Notes: generated by a model not told the origin, from the sequence alone. Positions 7,866 to 18,763 are shown, counted from the stretch's first letter. The stretch is 64,000 nt of DNA from Caulobacterales bacterium (GCA_947474395.1 CANJID010000007.1:1-64000); one strand, 5' to 3'. A program made the numbers and translations.

Positions 7866-9155
7866 TTAGGCCGGAATCGCCTGCTTCACGAACTGGGCGG
7901 TCTCGGTGGATTCCTGCATGGCGGTGGTGGACGCAGCCCCGCCCGAAATGACGGTGGCGACCTCGTCGAAGTAGCCGGTGCCGACCTCGCGCTGGTGACG
8001 GGTGGCGCTATAGCCGGCGTCTTCCGAGGCGAACTCGGCCTGCTGCAGCTCCGAATAGGCCGCCATCCCGCGGTCGCGGTATCCGCTGGCCAGTTCGAAC
8101 ATCGAGTGATTGAGGGCGTGGAAGCAGGCCAGGGTGACGAACTGGAACCTGTAGCCCATAGCCCCGAGCTCGCGCTGAAAGCTCTCCAGCGCCTCGGCCC
8201 CGAGCTTGGCCTGCCAGTTGAACGAAGGCGAGCAGTTGTAGGCCAGGAGCTTGCCGGGATAGCGCTCGTGCACCGCCTCCGCGAACTGGCGCGCTTCCTC
8301 CAGGTCCGGGTGGGATGTCTCCCACCAGAGCAGGTCTGCGTAGGGCGCGTAGGCGAGGCCCCGGGCGATGCAGTTCTGAAGTCCTGTGCCCGGCTTCAGC
8401 CGGAAGAACCCCTCGGGCGTACGACTGTCGCGTTCGATGAAGCGACGGTCACGCTCATCGACGTCGGAGGTGATCAGGCGGGCCGATTCTGCATCGGTGC
8501 GCGCGACGATCAGGGTGGGCGTGCCCATGACATCGGCGGCGAGGCGCGCGGCGACCAGATTGCGGATGTGGGCGGAGGTGGGGATCAGCACCTTGCCCCC
8601 CAGGTGGCCGCACTTCTTTTCCGAAGCCAGCTGGTCCTCGAAATGCGCGGCGGCGGCCCCGGCCTCGATGAAGGCCTTCATGATCTCGAAGCTGTTCAGG
8701 GGCCCGCCGAAGCCGGCTTCGGCGTCGGCGACGATGGGGACGAACCAGTCCCGCTTTGCCCCGCCCTCGGCGTGCTCGATCTGGTCGGCGCGCTGGAGGG
8801 TACGGTTGATCCGGCGGCAGAGCTCCGGCGCCGCATTGGCGGGATAGAGCGACTGGTCGGGGTACATGGCCGAGGCGGTGTTGGCGTCCGCGGCCACTTG
8901 CCAGCCCGACAGATAGATCGCCTTCAGTCCAGCCTTGACCATCTGCATGGCCTGGTTGCCGGTCACCGCGCCCAGGGCGTGGACGTAGGGCTCCTCAGCC
9001 AGCAAGCGCCACAGGCGGTTGGCGCCGCGTTCGGCGAGGGTATGGCGGATAAAGACCGACCCCCGCAGCCGCTCCACCTCGGCCGCGCCGTAGGGTCGCG
9101 AAATGCCATCGAAGCGGTCGTCAGAAGCGGAAGGGACCAATTCATCGAAAGTCAC
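7866..9155 (-). CDS. aceA: Isocitrate lyase
   Basis: A 429-residue enzyme that splits isocitrate to succinate and glyoxylate in the glyoxylate shunt, allowing growth on acetate and fatty acids. The signature [13 protein letters not shown] has the catalytic Cys (about residue 182); the metal and substrate residues are in [14 protein letters not shown] and YNCSPSFNW. The GTG at 9155 is chosen because AGGAG lies 7 bases before it; an ATG at 9182 lacks such a site. Malate synthase is not in the window. The divergent regulator at 9295 very likely controls it. Confidence 0.95.
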   Translation of the reverse strand: MTFDELVPSASDDRFDGISRPYGAAEVERLRGSVFIRHTLAERGANRLWRLLAEEPYVHALGAVTGNQAMQMVKAGLKAIYLSGWQVAADANTASAMYPDQSLYPANAAPELCRRINRTLQRADQIEHAEGGAKRDWFVPIVADAEAGFGGPLNSFEIMKAFIEAGAAAAHFEDQLASEKKCGHLGGKVLIPTSAHIRNLVAARLAADVMGTPTLIVARTDAESARLITSDVDERDRRFIERDSRTPEGFFRLKPGTGLQNCIARGLAYAPYADLLWWETSHPDLEEARQFAEAVHERYPGKLLAYNCSPSFNWQAKLGAEALESFQRELGAMGYRFQFVTLACFHALNHSMFELASGYRDRGMAAYSELQQAEFASEDAGYSATRHQREVGTGYFDEVATVISGGAASTTAMQESTETAQFVKQAIPA

Positions 9156-9294
9156 AATTTGTCTCCTGTCATGCGCGGCCATGAGTCGAGACGGTAACGG
9201 GCTTATGGAGCCTCCGGTCCATACCGCACCGCAATGGCGGGGTTATTTTGTCATCTCGCACTTGCGAACCGTTGTGAGCTTGTGACAATTTCAC
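9156..9294. promoter_or_regulatory. Divergent aceA / regulator promoter region with TTGTGA repeats
   Basis: This 139-base region must hold both promoters. TTGTGAG and TTGTGAC occur as direct repeats at 9272-9278 and 9280-9286, just before the regulator start; TTGTGAC occurs again in reverse orientation at 9151-9157, across the aceA start. CTTGCGAA at 9261-9268 is a further candidate half-site. These are candidate operators for the ScfR/RamB-type regulator; the assignment is by position only. Confidence 0.4.
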
Positions 9295-10728
9295 ATGATG
9301 GCGATGGGCGAGAAGAAGATGTTCCTGGGCGGCCGCATGAAGCGGCTGCGTCGCGAACTCGGCCTGACCCAGACGCGGATGGCCGAGGATCTCGGGGTCT
9401 CGCCGAGCTACCTGAACCACCTGGAGCGCAATCAACGTCCCGTCACCGCCCAGGTCCTGCTGCGGCTGGCGGAGACCTATGACCTCGACATGCGGGCTTT
9501 CTCAGGCGACGCCGACGCCACGGGAGCCGCCGACCTGAACGAGGCCCTCGCCGATCCGATTTTCCGCGACCTCGCGATCCCCCGCCACGAGATCACCGAC
9601 CTCGCCGAGAACGCGCCCGCTACTGCCGAAGCCCTTGTGCGGCTCTATCGCGCCTATGCCGACGCCCGCCGCCGCCAAGCCGCAGGGATCGCCCCGGAAG
9701 TGTCCGAGGAACATTCCGCCGCACTTTCGCCCACTGACTGGGTCCGGGACTACATCCAGGCGCACCGCAACCATTTCCCCGACCTCGACCTCCTGGGCGA
9801 ACAGATCGCGACGGAGCTGGGAGTCCCCGTCCATGGCTTCGAGACGGCCGCCGCCCAGCGGCTGCTGCAGAAGGCCGGCGTGCAGGTGCGGGTGATGCCG
9901 CTGGCGGTGATGGGCGACTGGGTGCGGCGCTACGATCCGCACCGCCGCCGTCTGATGTTGTCGGAGACCCTCGGCGCTTCCAGTCGCGCCTTCTCGGTGG
10001 TGTACCAGCTGGCCCTGGCCGAAGGGGGCGACCTGCTGAACGCCCTGGTCGAGGCCGCCGCGCCCCCCGACCTGCCCGCCCGCCGGCTCTTGAAGGTATC
10101 GCTGACCAACTACCTCGCCGCCGCGATAATCATGCCCTACGGTCCCTTCCAGGAGGCGGCCGAGCAGAGCGAATACGATGTCGCCCTGCTGAAGGCGCGG
10201 TTCGGCGCCAGCTTCGAGCAGGTGTGCCACCGCCTGACCACCCTCTCGCGCCCGGGCGCCCGCGGGGTGCCCTTCTTCCTGATGCGGGTGGACTGCGCCG
10301 GCAACGTCTCCAAGCGCTTCGCCAGCGAGACCTTCCCCTTCTCCCGCTTTGGCGGCGCCTGCCCGCGCTGGAACATCCACGCCTGCTTCCAATCCCCGGG
10401 GCGAATCCTGACCCAGGTGATCGAGACGATGGACGGGGAGCGCTACTTCACCTTCGCCCGCACGGTGCGCCGACCCGTCGCCGCCTACAGCGACACCGGC
10501 GATTCAGGGCTGGCCCTCGGCCTCGGCTGCGAGCTGAAGCACGCCGGCAGGCTGGTCTACGCCCGTGGTCGCGACCTCGAGGGCGGGGGCGCCACCCAGG
10601 TGGGGCCCGTCTGCCGCCTCTGCGAACGTCCTTCCTGCCGCGAACGGGCCGCCCCGCCGGCCACCCGCACGGTGGTCGTGGAGGAGTGGACTAAGACGGT
10701 CTCCCCGTACCCCTTTTCAGCTCACTAA
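9295..10728 (+). CDS. ScfR/RamB-type XRE-family regulator of short-chain fatty acid / glyoxylate metabolism
   Basis: A 477-residue regulator. Residues about 12-70 form an XRE helix-turn-helix (LRRELGLTQTRMAEDLGVSP, then SYLNHLERNQRPVT). The central part has the IrrE/ImmA-like fold but no HExxH zinc motif (the region reads AFSVVYQLALAEG), and the C-terminal DUF2083 region ends in a Cys-rich segment CRLCERPSCRERA. This architecture is that of short-chain fatty acyl regulators that sense acyl-CoA status. Several ATGs occur in the first 15 codons and none has a strong SD, so the start is uncertain. Divergent from aceA. Confidence 0.88.
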   Translation: MMAMGEKKMFLGGRMKRLRRELGLTQTRMAEDLGVSPSYLNHLERNQRPVTAQVLLRLAETYDLDMRAFSGDADATGAADLNEALADPIFRDLAIPRHEITDLAENAPATAEALVRLYRAYADARRRQAAGIAPEVSEEHSAALSPTDWVRDYIQAHRNHFPDLDLLGEQIATELGVPVHGFETAAAQRLLQKAGVQVRVMPLAVMGDWVRRYDPHRRRLMLSETLGASSRAFSVVYQLALAEGGDLLNALVEAAAPPDLPARRLLKVSLTNYLAAAIIMPYGPFQEAAEQSEYDVALLKARFGASFEQVCHRLTTLSRPGARGVPFFLMRVDCAGNVSKRFASETFPFSRFGGACPRWNIHACFQSPGRILTQVIETMDGERYFTFARTVRRPVAAYSDTGDSGLALGLGCELKHAGRLVYARGRDLEGGGATQVGPVCRLCERPSCRERAAPPATRTVVVEEWTKTVSPYPFSAH

Positions 10729-10831
10729 GAGCGCGCCGCCTCACAATCGCGCGCGTGCCCGGCCTCGTCGCTAGGCTTGTCCCCGCCCGGGTGATACCCG
10801 CAGGGCTCAGAATCGCTGCATTGCTGGGATC

Positions 10832-12895
<2,064 letters not shown>

Positions 12896-12907
12896 ACGTC
12901 AAAACGA

Positions 12908-12924
12908 GTAAGGAATATCCTTAC
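12908..12924. promoter_or_regulatory. Likely autoregulatory operator of the toxin-antitoxin pair
   Basis: GTAAGGA-ATA-TCCTTAC is an inverted repeat with perfect 7-bp arms, ending 4 bases before the antitoxin ATG. It also contains the AAGGA that would serve as ribosome binding site. AbrB/MazE-type antitoxins bind such palindromes at their own promoter, so the position fits autorepression. Confidence 0.55.
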
Positions 12925-12928
12925 CGCC

Positions 12929-13141
12929 ATGATCACCAGCCGGATCACCAGCAAGGCGCAGACTACCGTTCCCCAGCCGGTTCGCGTCGCCTTGGGTCTG
13001 AAGGAGGGCGACGAGATCGCCTACGAGATCAGCGGCGGGCGGGTGATCCTGACCAAGGCTTTCCAAGCCGCCGACGACCCCTTCGCCACCTTCGACGAAT
13101 GGGACTCCGAGGCCGACCGCAAGGCCTATGCCGGACTTTGA
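12929..13141 (+). CDS. AbrB/MazE-family antitoxin
   Basis: A 70-residue protein with a swapped-hairpin AbrB fold: SRITSKAQTTVPQPVRVALG, then LKEGDEIAYEISGGRVILTKA. The acidic C-terminal tail (DEWDSEADRKAYAG) is the part that normally wraps around the toxin. The next gene begins 14 bases before this one ends, the usual translational coupling of toxin-antitoxin pairs. It follows parE by 33 bases on the same strand. Confidence 0.88.
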   Translation: MITSRITSKAQTTVPQPVRVALGLKEGDEIAYEISGGRVILTKAFQAADDPFATFDEWDSEADRKAYAGL

Positions 13142-13475
13142 GCGCGGCGACGTCGTACGCGTCCCGTTTCCCTATACTGATCGGTCCACACGTCAGAGGC
13201 GTCCTGCCCTCGTCGTTTCCTCAGGCGGTGTCGGCGAGCACGGCGCCCTCCTCTGGGTAGTCATGATCACGAGCGCGGAGAACCGCCCGTGGCCGGGGGA
13301 CGTGACGTTCGGAGCCGCCTTTGAGGAGGCAGGTCTGCCGGCGCCGTCGGTCGTGCGGGCGGCCAAAATCGCAACCATCGAGGCCGGTCACGCGGAAAAG
13401 ATCGGTGCGGCCCCTCGCGGGATTCTGACGGATGTCGACCGCATGGTCCGGGCGAACCTCGGCTTCTCCAATTAG
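13128..13475 (+). CDS. PemK/MazF-family toxin (putative mRNA endoribonuclease)
   Basis: A 115-residue protein with the PemK/MazF pattern: ERGDVVRVPFPYTD at the start, RPALVVSS, VVMITSAENRPWPGDV in the middle, and the late VVRAAKIATIEA. Members cleave single-stranded RNA and are held inactive by the antitoxin. It overlaps the antitoxin gene by 14 bases. Its stop overlaps the stop of the convergent MbfA-like gene (13472-13475). No frameshift is visible, so the pair looks intact. Confidence 0.88.
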   Translation: MPDFERGDVVRVPFPYTDRSTRQRRPALVVSSGGVGEHGALLWVVMITSAENRPWPGDVTFGAAFEEAGLPAPSVVRAAKIATIEAGHAEKIGAAPRGILTDVDRMVRANLGFSN

Positions 13476-14605
13476 CTGATCGACACCCCCACCAGCCGCC
13501 CCACCCCATAGGTCACCAGGGCCGCCGCATAGCCGATGGCGACCTGGCGGGTGGCGGAGAAGAGAGCGCTGCGGCCGGTGAAGAGCGAGGTCGCCATCCC
13601 CACCATGGCCAGGGCCACGCCGCTCAGGATCAGGCTCGTGACCACCGCCGCACTGCCCGGCAGGAAGGCGAAGGGCGCGACCGGGAACACCGCCCCGCCC
13701 GCGAACAGCAGGAACGAGACCCCCGCCGCCGCCCAGGCCGAGCCGCCGAGATCGCGCGGATCGATGCCGAGCTCCTCCCGCGCCAGGGTGTCCAGCGCCG
13801 TGGCGGGATCGGACAGGAGCTTGTCGGCCAGGGCCCGCGCCTCGGCCTCGTCCAGCCCCTTGGAGCGGTAGATCAGGACCAGCTCCTCCTTCTCCTCCTC
13901 CGGGGATTCCTCCAGCTCGGCCGCCTCGACGGCGATCTGGGCCTGGAACAGCTCGCGGGCGCTGGTGACCGAAAGCCATTCCCCCATGGCCATGGAGCAG
14001 GCCCCGGCGACGAGGCCCGCGAGCCCCGTCAGCAGGATGGCCTTCTCCGAAACGGCGGCGCCCGCCACCCCCATCACCAGGCTGAGGTTGGAGACCAGGC
14101 CGTCGTTGGCGCCCAGGACCGCGGCGCGCAGCGCATTGCCGCCGGCGCCCCGGTGACGCCCCTCCAGCCGCGCGACCGCGGGGCCGGCCATGCCCTGGCG
14201 CCCCTCGCCGGCGGCGCGGATCAGCCGGGCGTGCGACCGCTCGTCGGCCGCCATGCCGGCGTCCTTCGCATCGGCCTGGGTGTCGTAGTGGCCACTGTCC
14301 CGCGCCTCGCCGGCGCCGACGATGGGCAGGACGACGCCGGGGCCCATCTTGTGGGCGAGCCAGACCAGAGCCTTGGCGCGGAAACTCGGCCTTGTCGGCC
14401 CCCTGGCTCCCGCCGCCTCCAGCTTGCGCCGCCAGAAGCCCGCGTGCTCCTCCTCCACGGCGGCCAGCCGCCCGTAGAGCTGTGAGAGGTTCGGATCGGC
14501 CTCGGCGCCTGCCAGGGCGGCGTAGATCGCCGCCCCGTCTATCTCGTGCTGCAGGTTGTCGGCGTAGCGGCGCACGCCGGAGAGCTGGGATCGCTTCATG
14601 GCCAT
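13472..14605 (-). CDS. mbfA: MbfA-type ferritin-like / VIT1 membrane iron exporter
   Basis: A 377-residue fusion. The N-terminal 140 residues are a rubrerythrin/ferritin-like four-helix domain with metal ligands in HEIDGAAIYAALA, EEEHAGFW and DERSHARLI. The C-terminal half is a VIT1/CCC1 transporter with ALRAAVLGANDGLVSNLSLV, MAMGEWLSV and several transmembrane helices. Related MbfA proteins export iron and protect against peroxide. It is the third gene of the oxidase-porin-MbfA operon, 13 bases after the porin stop. MbfA is often under Irr; no Irr box is seen here, and Fur-like sites lie at the operon head. Confidence 0.87.
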   Translation of the reverse strand: MAMKRSQLSGVRRYADNLQHEIDGAAIYAALAGAEADPNLSQLYGRLAAVEEEHAGFWRRKLEAAGARGPTRPSFRAKALVWLAHKMGPGVVLPIVGAGEARDSGHYDTQADAKDAGMAADERSHARLIRAAGEGRQGMAGPAVARLEGRHRGAGGNALRAAVLGANDGLVSNLSLVMGVAGAAVSEKAILLTGLAGLVAGACSMAMGEWLSVTSARELFQAQIAVEAAELEESPEEEKEELVLIYRSKGLDEAEARALADKLLSDPATALDTLAREELGIDPRDLGGSAWAAAGVSFLLFAGGAVFPVAPFAFLPGSAAVVTSLILSGVALAMVGMATSLFTGRSALFSATRQVAIGYAAALVTYGVGRLVGVSIS

Positions 14606-14618
14606 GGTCGTTCGGGCC

Positions 14619-15890
14619 TTAGAAGGCCCTTCCCTTGGCCAGGCACCGGTTGCAGGTGGTCAGGGTCTGGGTCAGGCGAAAGCCCATATAGACCCCTTCG
14701 CGCCCCGCCACGCCTTCCTTGGCGACGCTGATCGCCGCCACCGTGTCGGACGGCAGGGCGTAGCTGACGGTCGCCGTGTAGAGCCGGTCGCGCTCGGTCC
14801 CCAGCCCCGGGGTCTTGGTCCAGCGCTGGGTGGTGGTCAGGTCGAACACCCAGGGCCCGTAGAGGTATTCGGCCGAGCCCGAGAGGAACTGGCGGGTCTT
14901 GCCGGAGACCCCGTCGAAATTGTCCCGCCGCGCGCCCTCGACGTAGAGCTTCAGCTGCGAGTAGCTGCCGCGCAGGGTGTCTTCCACCGTGCCGGTGAGG
15001 GGGATCGAGATGTCGGCCCCGAGGGTGGTCCACCACTCGCCCTTCTGCGCGCCGTAGGCCCTGCCCCAGCGGATCACGCTGGCCTGGTAGTTCATGTGGG
15101 CCCAGTTCCCCACGGGCTTGTTGTAGACGTCCCAGGTGGCCATGACGTTCTCGGGCAGGCGCGTATTGCCCACCCCGCCGTCGTGGTAGCGGATCCGCCC
15201 CTCGTTGTAGGGGAAGGTCTCGTGCAGGATCGTGCGGTCGATCATGAAGGCCGCGACCGTGATCTGCTGCCAGCCGCCGTCCTCGTTGTCGAAGACGTGC
15301 AGGCGCTCGACCCCCAGCATCTCGGCGGGCTCGTAGCCGTCCTCCGGCTCTTCCGCGAAATCGGTGGCGAAGAGGCCGGGCAGGATGTCCCAGCCGCGCC
15401 CGAAGTCCTGCACGAACTTGCCGAAGCGCCAGTCGCCGTTGCGGACGTAGAGCTCCTTGAACCGCCCGCCGTTGCGACGCCCCGCCCCCTGGTTCGAGAA
15501 GAGGTTGCGGTTGGCGTCCGTGAGCGGCCGGGGCTGCTTGGACTTGTACTGGAACAGGGCGTCGATCTGCAGGGAGTCGTTCAGCTCGATCAGGGCGGTG
15601 GAGTCGAAACGGAAGTCGAGGCTCGCCGGCCGGGCGCGCCCGCTGTCGGGGTTCATGCCGCCGAGTTCAAGCGCGGCGACGGTCTCGAAGCCGATTTTGG
15701 GCCAGCCGCCGACTTCCACATCGCCGTCCTCGGGCGCGGCGGCCGCCGCCTGGGCCTGGCCGGTCGCGCGCGCCTGGCCCGTGGTCAGGGCCGACTGGGC
15801 GAAGGCCTGGGGCGCGGCGACCAGGGCCGCCAGGACGCCCGCGGTCAGCGCCGGCGCGAGACTGCGGGAGCGGCGGTCAGCGGGGCGCAT
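14619..15890 (-). CDS. Outer-membrane porin-like beta-barrel protein
   Basis: A 423-residue protein with a signal peptide (LAPALTAGVLAALVAAPQAFA). The rest is rich in alternating hydrophobic/aromatic strands (e.g. WVFDLTTTQRWTK, LYTATVSYALPSD), as in phosphate-selective (OprO/OprP-like) porins. Unusually it ends in CNRCLAKGRAF, with two Cys close to the terminal Phe. The ATG overlaps the end of the multicopper oxidase gene by 14 bases, so the two are translationally coupled. The substrate is not evident. Confidence 0.72.
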   Translation of the reverse strand: MRPADRRSRSLAPALTAGVLAALVAAPQAFAQSALTTGQARATGQAQAAAAAPEDGDVEVGGWPKIGFETVAALELGGMNPDSGRARPASLDFRFDSTALIELNDSLQIDALFQYKSKQPRPLTDANRNLFSNQGAGRRNGGRFKELYVRNGDWRFGKFVQDFGRGWDILPGLFATDFAEEPEDGYEPAEMLGVERLHVFDNEDGGWQQITVAAFMIDRTILHETFPYNEGRIRYHDGGVGNTRLPENVMATWDVYNKPVGNWAHMNYQASVIRWGRAYGAQKGEWWTTLGADISIPLTGTVEDTLRGSYSQLKLYVEGARRDNFDGVSGKTRQFLSGSAEYLYGPWVFDLTTTQRWTKTPGLGTERDRLYTATVSYALPSDTVAAISVAKEGVAGREGVYMGFRLTQTLTTCNRCLAKGRAF

Positions 15891-17415
15891 TCGGGGTGTC
15901 CATGTTGGCGTGGTTCATGTGGGTCGTGTCGTGGCCCTCGGGCATGGGCCCGACCTTCGGGTCGTAGACCTCGATCTGGGCCATCATGCCTTTGTCCTCG
16001 TGCTCGAGGATGTGGCAGTGGAACATGAACCGGCCGATGATGTTCGGGTCGGTGAAGGCGATGCGGATCTTGACTTCGCCGTGGATCGGCACGCTGACGG
16101 TGTCGACCAGCCCGTCGAAGGGCACGGCCTTGCCGTTGATGGCGATCACCTGGAACGGCGCCTGGTGGATGTGGAACAGGTGCAGCTCGTCCGAGGCGTT
16201 GCGCAGGGTCCATTCCTCGATCGAGCCCAGCGGCACCTTCACGTCGACCCGCTCGTGGTCGAACACCGTGTGATTGATGAAGAAGAGGCCCGTGACCGGG
16301 TCCTCCGAGAAGGCGACCAGCCGGTGCTCGTCGATGTGGTCGCCGGGGATCGGCTTCAGCACGCCGGGGGCGGCGGCGACCGTTCCGAGCGGCGCGGGGG
16401 CAGGGCCGCTCCCGCGGGCGGAGACCATCAGGGCCATGTTCTGCTTGGGGAAGTCGTCCCCCGCCGGTCCCGTCATGGTGCGCTCGGAGACCAGTTTGTA
16501 GGACCCCGCCGGGCCCCCGGTGACGAGCACGTCCACCCGCTCGCTGGGACCGAACATCAGCTCGCGCACCGCCTGGGGATTGGCGACGGGCTGGGAGTCC
16601 CGTCCGACCACGGTGAAGGTGTGTCCCTCCAGGGTCAGGCGGAAATACATGTTCGCGGTCTGGTCGATGAACCGCCACAGCTGGGTCTCGCCCGGCTGGA
16701 TGTCGATGCGCGGCATCAGCTGGCCGTTGATGGTCTTGATGTCGACGTTGTAGGCCTTGGTGACGCGGGCGAGGTTCCCCTGCGGATCGGCCTGGAACTC
16801 CTTCAGGGCGAAGATGCGCTCCTTAAGGGCTTTGGTGGCGGGCACCTTGTCCTGGAAGCCCTCGACGACCAGGGTCCCGCTGAGCCCGCCCATGAGCTGG
16901 CGCTCCGCGAAGCTGTGGGCGTGGGTGTGGTACCAGTAGACCCCCGGCGGGTGGTCCTTGGGGATCGGCACCTCGTAGTCCCAGGTCTCCCCGGGGGCGA
17001 CCATCTTCATCGAGTTGTCGCCGTGGCCCTGCGGACTGACCGCCAGGCCGTGGAAATGCATGTTGGTGGCCTGGGGCAGGTGGTTGACCAGGCGCACGTG
17101 CAGCACGTCGCCGGGCTTCACCCGCAGGACCGGCCCGCCGTAGACCCCGTTATAGGTCGCCGCGTTGATCTCGAACTTGCCGAGCCGGGCCTTCGACTCC
17201 TTGGCCTCGAGCGTCACCCGCAGCTCGCCGTTCTGGCTGTGGAACTCCGGCGGCGAGGTCATGGGCTCGACCGCCGCGCTGGGAGGCAGGTCCGAGGGCG
17301 AGCCGAAAATGGTGTCCAGGGGACCGGCGACCGCGGGGCTCAGGCCCGCCGCCAGGACGACGAGGCCCAGGGCCGTCGCCGCCCCTCTCAGGATACGGGA
17401 AATATGCGGCGACAT
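15877..17415 (-). CDS. Multicopper oxidase
   Basis: A 512-residue periplasmic three-domain oxidase. The signal peptide is about residues 5-31. Copper ligands: HFHG near residue 120, WYHTHAHS near 161, HLFHIHQAPF in domain 3 and FMFHCHILEHED near 463, giving the complete type 1 and trinuclear sites. The C-terminal tail is His/Met-rich (HDTTHMNHANM). A GTG 4 codons upstream is an alternative start. Candidate substrates are Fe(II) or Cu(I); the neighbouring MbfA-like exporter and Fur-like sites favour a ferroxidase role, which is inference. Confidence 0.9.
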   Translation of the reverse strand: MSPHISRILRGAATALGLVVLAAGLSPAVAGPLDTIFGSPSDLPPSAAVEPMTSPPEFHSQNGELRVTLEAKESKARLGKFEINAATYNGVYGGPVLRVKPGDVLHVRLVNHLPQATNMHFHGLAVSPQGHGDNSMKMVAPGETWDYEVPIPKDHPPGVYWYHTHAHSFAERQLMGGLSGTLVVEGFQDKVPATKALKERIFALKEFQADPQGNLARVTKAYNVDIKTINGQLMPRIDIQPGETQLWRFIDQTANMYFRLTLEGHTFTVVGRDSQPVANPQAVRELMFGPSERVDVLVTGGPAGSYKLVSERTMTGPAGDDFPKQNMALMVSARGSGPAPAPLGTVAAAPGVLKPIPGDHIDEHRLVAFSEDPVTGLFFINHTVFDHERVDVKVPLGSIEEWTLRNASDELHLFHIHQAPFQVIAINGKAVPFDGLVDTVSVPIHGEVKIRIAFTDPNIIGRFMFHCHILEHEDKGMMAQIEVYDPKVGPMPEGHDTTHMNHANMDTPNAPR

Positions 17416-17568
17416 GGTCGGACCCACCCAGAGGCGCGTGATTCAATACTGCTTTGGCGGGAAGATATGGGCCGGTATTTAAACATACAAGAGGACGGAC
17501 GGATTCTATCCGGCGATTTCTACTTGTTGCGACAGACTCTCAGGTCGCCGACTGTCCCATTATACCGG

Positions 17569-17591
17569 ATTGATAAGCATTATCATTTGCA
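17569..17591. promoter_or_regulatory. Fur-box-like site 1
   Basis: TTGATAAGCATTATCATTTGCA matches the canonical Fur pattern of interleaved GATAAT/ATTATC hexamers (GATAAG-CATTATCATT). It lies about 155 bases upstream of the oxidase gene and 113 bases upstream of the haem membrane protein gene. The 15-mer GCATTATCATTTGCA recurs exactly 54 bases downstream. Confidence 0.55.
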
Positions 17592-17621
17592 CGATCGGTT
17601 TCGCGGGCGGCATATATACTA

Positions 17622-17645
17622 AAATGAGAGGCATTATCATTTGCA
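17622..17645. promoter_or_regulatory. Fur-box-like site 2
   Basis: AAATGAGAGGCATTATCATTT has dyad arms AAATGA and TCATTT and shares the 15-mer GCATTATCATTTGCA with site 1. It lies 58 bases before the ATG of the MsrQ-like gene. Two sites in one divergent region suggest co-regulation of both transcripts by an iron-responsive Fur repressor. Confidence 0.55.
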
Positions 17646-17703
17646 GGACGCGATCCGCCCGGCCTGGACCGACGGGCGGACTCCCCGTAAGCGTTGCAGA
17701 GCA

Positions 17704-18285
17704 ATGACGCCCGTTCCGCTCCGCCGCCTGATCCTCTGGCTCGTGCTCGCCCTGCCCGGCCTCGGCATAGCGATCCAGTACGCCACCGACGCCATCCCCT
17801 ACGGCCAGGTGATCCACCTGACCGGGGACATCTCGGTCGAACTCCTGATCCTGACCCTGGCGGTGACGCCCCTGCGGCTGGCCTTCCCGCGGGCCGGCCT
17901 GCCCCTCTGGATGCTGAAGCGGCGGCGGGAATTCGGCCTGGCGAGCTTCGGCTACGCCGCCTTCCACCTCGTGACCTACCTGTGGCGGAAGATGGACCTC
18001 GCCCTGATCACCCGGGAGGGCGCGAAGATCGACCTCCTGACCGGGTGGATCGCCTTCGTCCTGTTCGTGGCCCTGGCGGTCACCAGCAACGACGTCTCGG
18101 TACGGCTCATGAGGCGCGCCTGGAAGAACCTCCACCGGCTGGTCTATCCGGCGGCGGTCCTGGCCCTGGCCCACTGGCTGCTGACCGCCTTCGAGCCCCG
18201 CGACGCCATCATCCACGCAAGCGTCCTCGCCGCCGTGGAGGCGACGAGGCTCGTGCTCATGGTTCGGCGGAAGCGCCCTACTTGA
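17704..18285 (+). CDS. MsrQ/ferric-reductase-like haem membrane protein
   Basis: A 193-residue integral membrane protein of the ferric reductase-like domain family, about five to six helices, with the haem-ligand type histidines in YGQVIHLTGD, YAAFHLVTYLW, NLHRLVYPAA and LALAHWLL. MsrQ normally passes electrons to the periplasmic methionine sulfoxide reductase MsrP, but no msrP is nearby, so a role in metal reduction is also possible. The ATG is chosen because the signal-like topology begins there; an upstream TTG at 17641 lies inside the Fur-like site. Confidence 0.75.
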   Translation: MTPVPLRRLILWLVLALPGLGIAIQYATDAIPYGQVIHLTGDISVELLILTLAVTPLRLAFPRAGLPLWMLKRRREFGLASFGYAAFHLVTYLWRKMDLALITREGAKIDLLTGWIAFVLFVALAVTSNDVSVRLMRRAWKNLHRLVYPAAVLALAHWLLTAFEPRDAIIHASVLAAVEATRLVLMVRRKRPT

Positions 18286-18763
18286 CGGTGACGTAGCTGC
18301 GCAGGCGCGCCACTTCGCTCGCGTCGACGTACTTGCCGATCTCGCGGTCGAACTGGGTCAGGTCCTTGTAAGGCCGGTATTCCTCGAACTCGTGGATCAT
18401 CCGGGCGCTCATGCCGGGGATGGTCATCAACTCGTCGTCGGTCCCCGTGTTCAGGTCGATCGGCACGAACACGGCCGCGTAGAGCGCCGGCATCTGGTCG
18501 GCCGGGGCCTTGCCGGCCACGACCTTGGCGAAGGCGCCTTGGGTGGCGTAGGGCCGGCCGCGCACGATCGCCGTGGCCAGGGTCGCGCCCACCTGCGGAA
18601 CGGCGGCGAGCTGGGCCTGGGTGGCGGTATTGGGGTTCAGGTGCGTGGTCGCCATGGGCGTGCCCGCGGGCGGAGCGAGGTTGGGCCGGCCGGCAAGGCT
18701 GGGACCGGCGGCGAGGAGCATGAGGGCGGCCGCGCAGGCGGCTGCGAAGGGAAGCTTGGACAT
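18278..18763 (-). CDS. Exported ComEA-like helix-hairpin-helix protein
   Basis: A 161-residue protein with a signal peptide (MSKLPFAAACAAALMLLAAG). Two helix-hairpin-helix units follow: LNPNTATQAQLAAVPQVGATLA near residue 42 and DLNTGTDDELMTIPGMSARM near residue 105. These hairpins bind DNA backbone in ComEA, the periplasmic receptor for DNA uptake. No other competence genes are in the window. The 3' end overlaps the convergent membrane protein gene by 8 bases. Confidence 0.82.
   Translation of the reverse strand: MSKLPFAAACAAALMLLAAGPSLAGRPNLAPPAGTPMATTHLNPNTATQAQLAAVPQVGATLATAIVRGRPYATQGAFAKVVAGKAPADQMPALYAAVFVPIDLNTGTDDELMTIPGMSARMIHEFEEYRPYKDLTQFDREIGKYVDASEVARLRSYVTVK

Noticed and set aside
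7839-9197. Long plus-strand frame opposite aceA
   Set aside because: Shadow of isocitrate lyase; the minus frame has all catalytic motifs.
14598-17622. Overlapping plus-strand frames of several hundred codons opposite the porin and oxidase genes
   Set aside because: Composition of shadow frames (runs of R, G, V, D) with no conserved pattern; real genes are on the minus strand.
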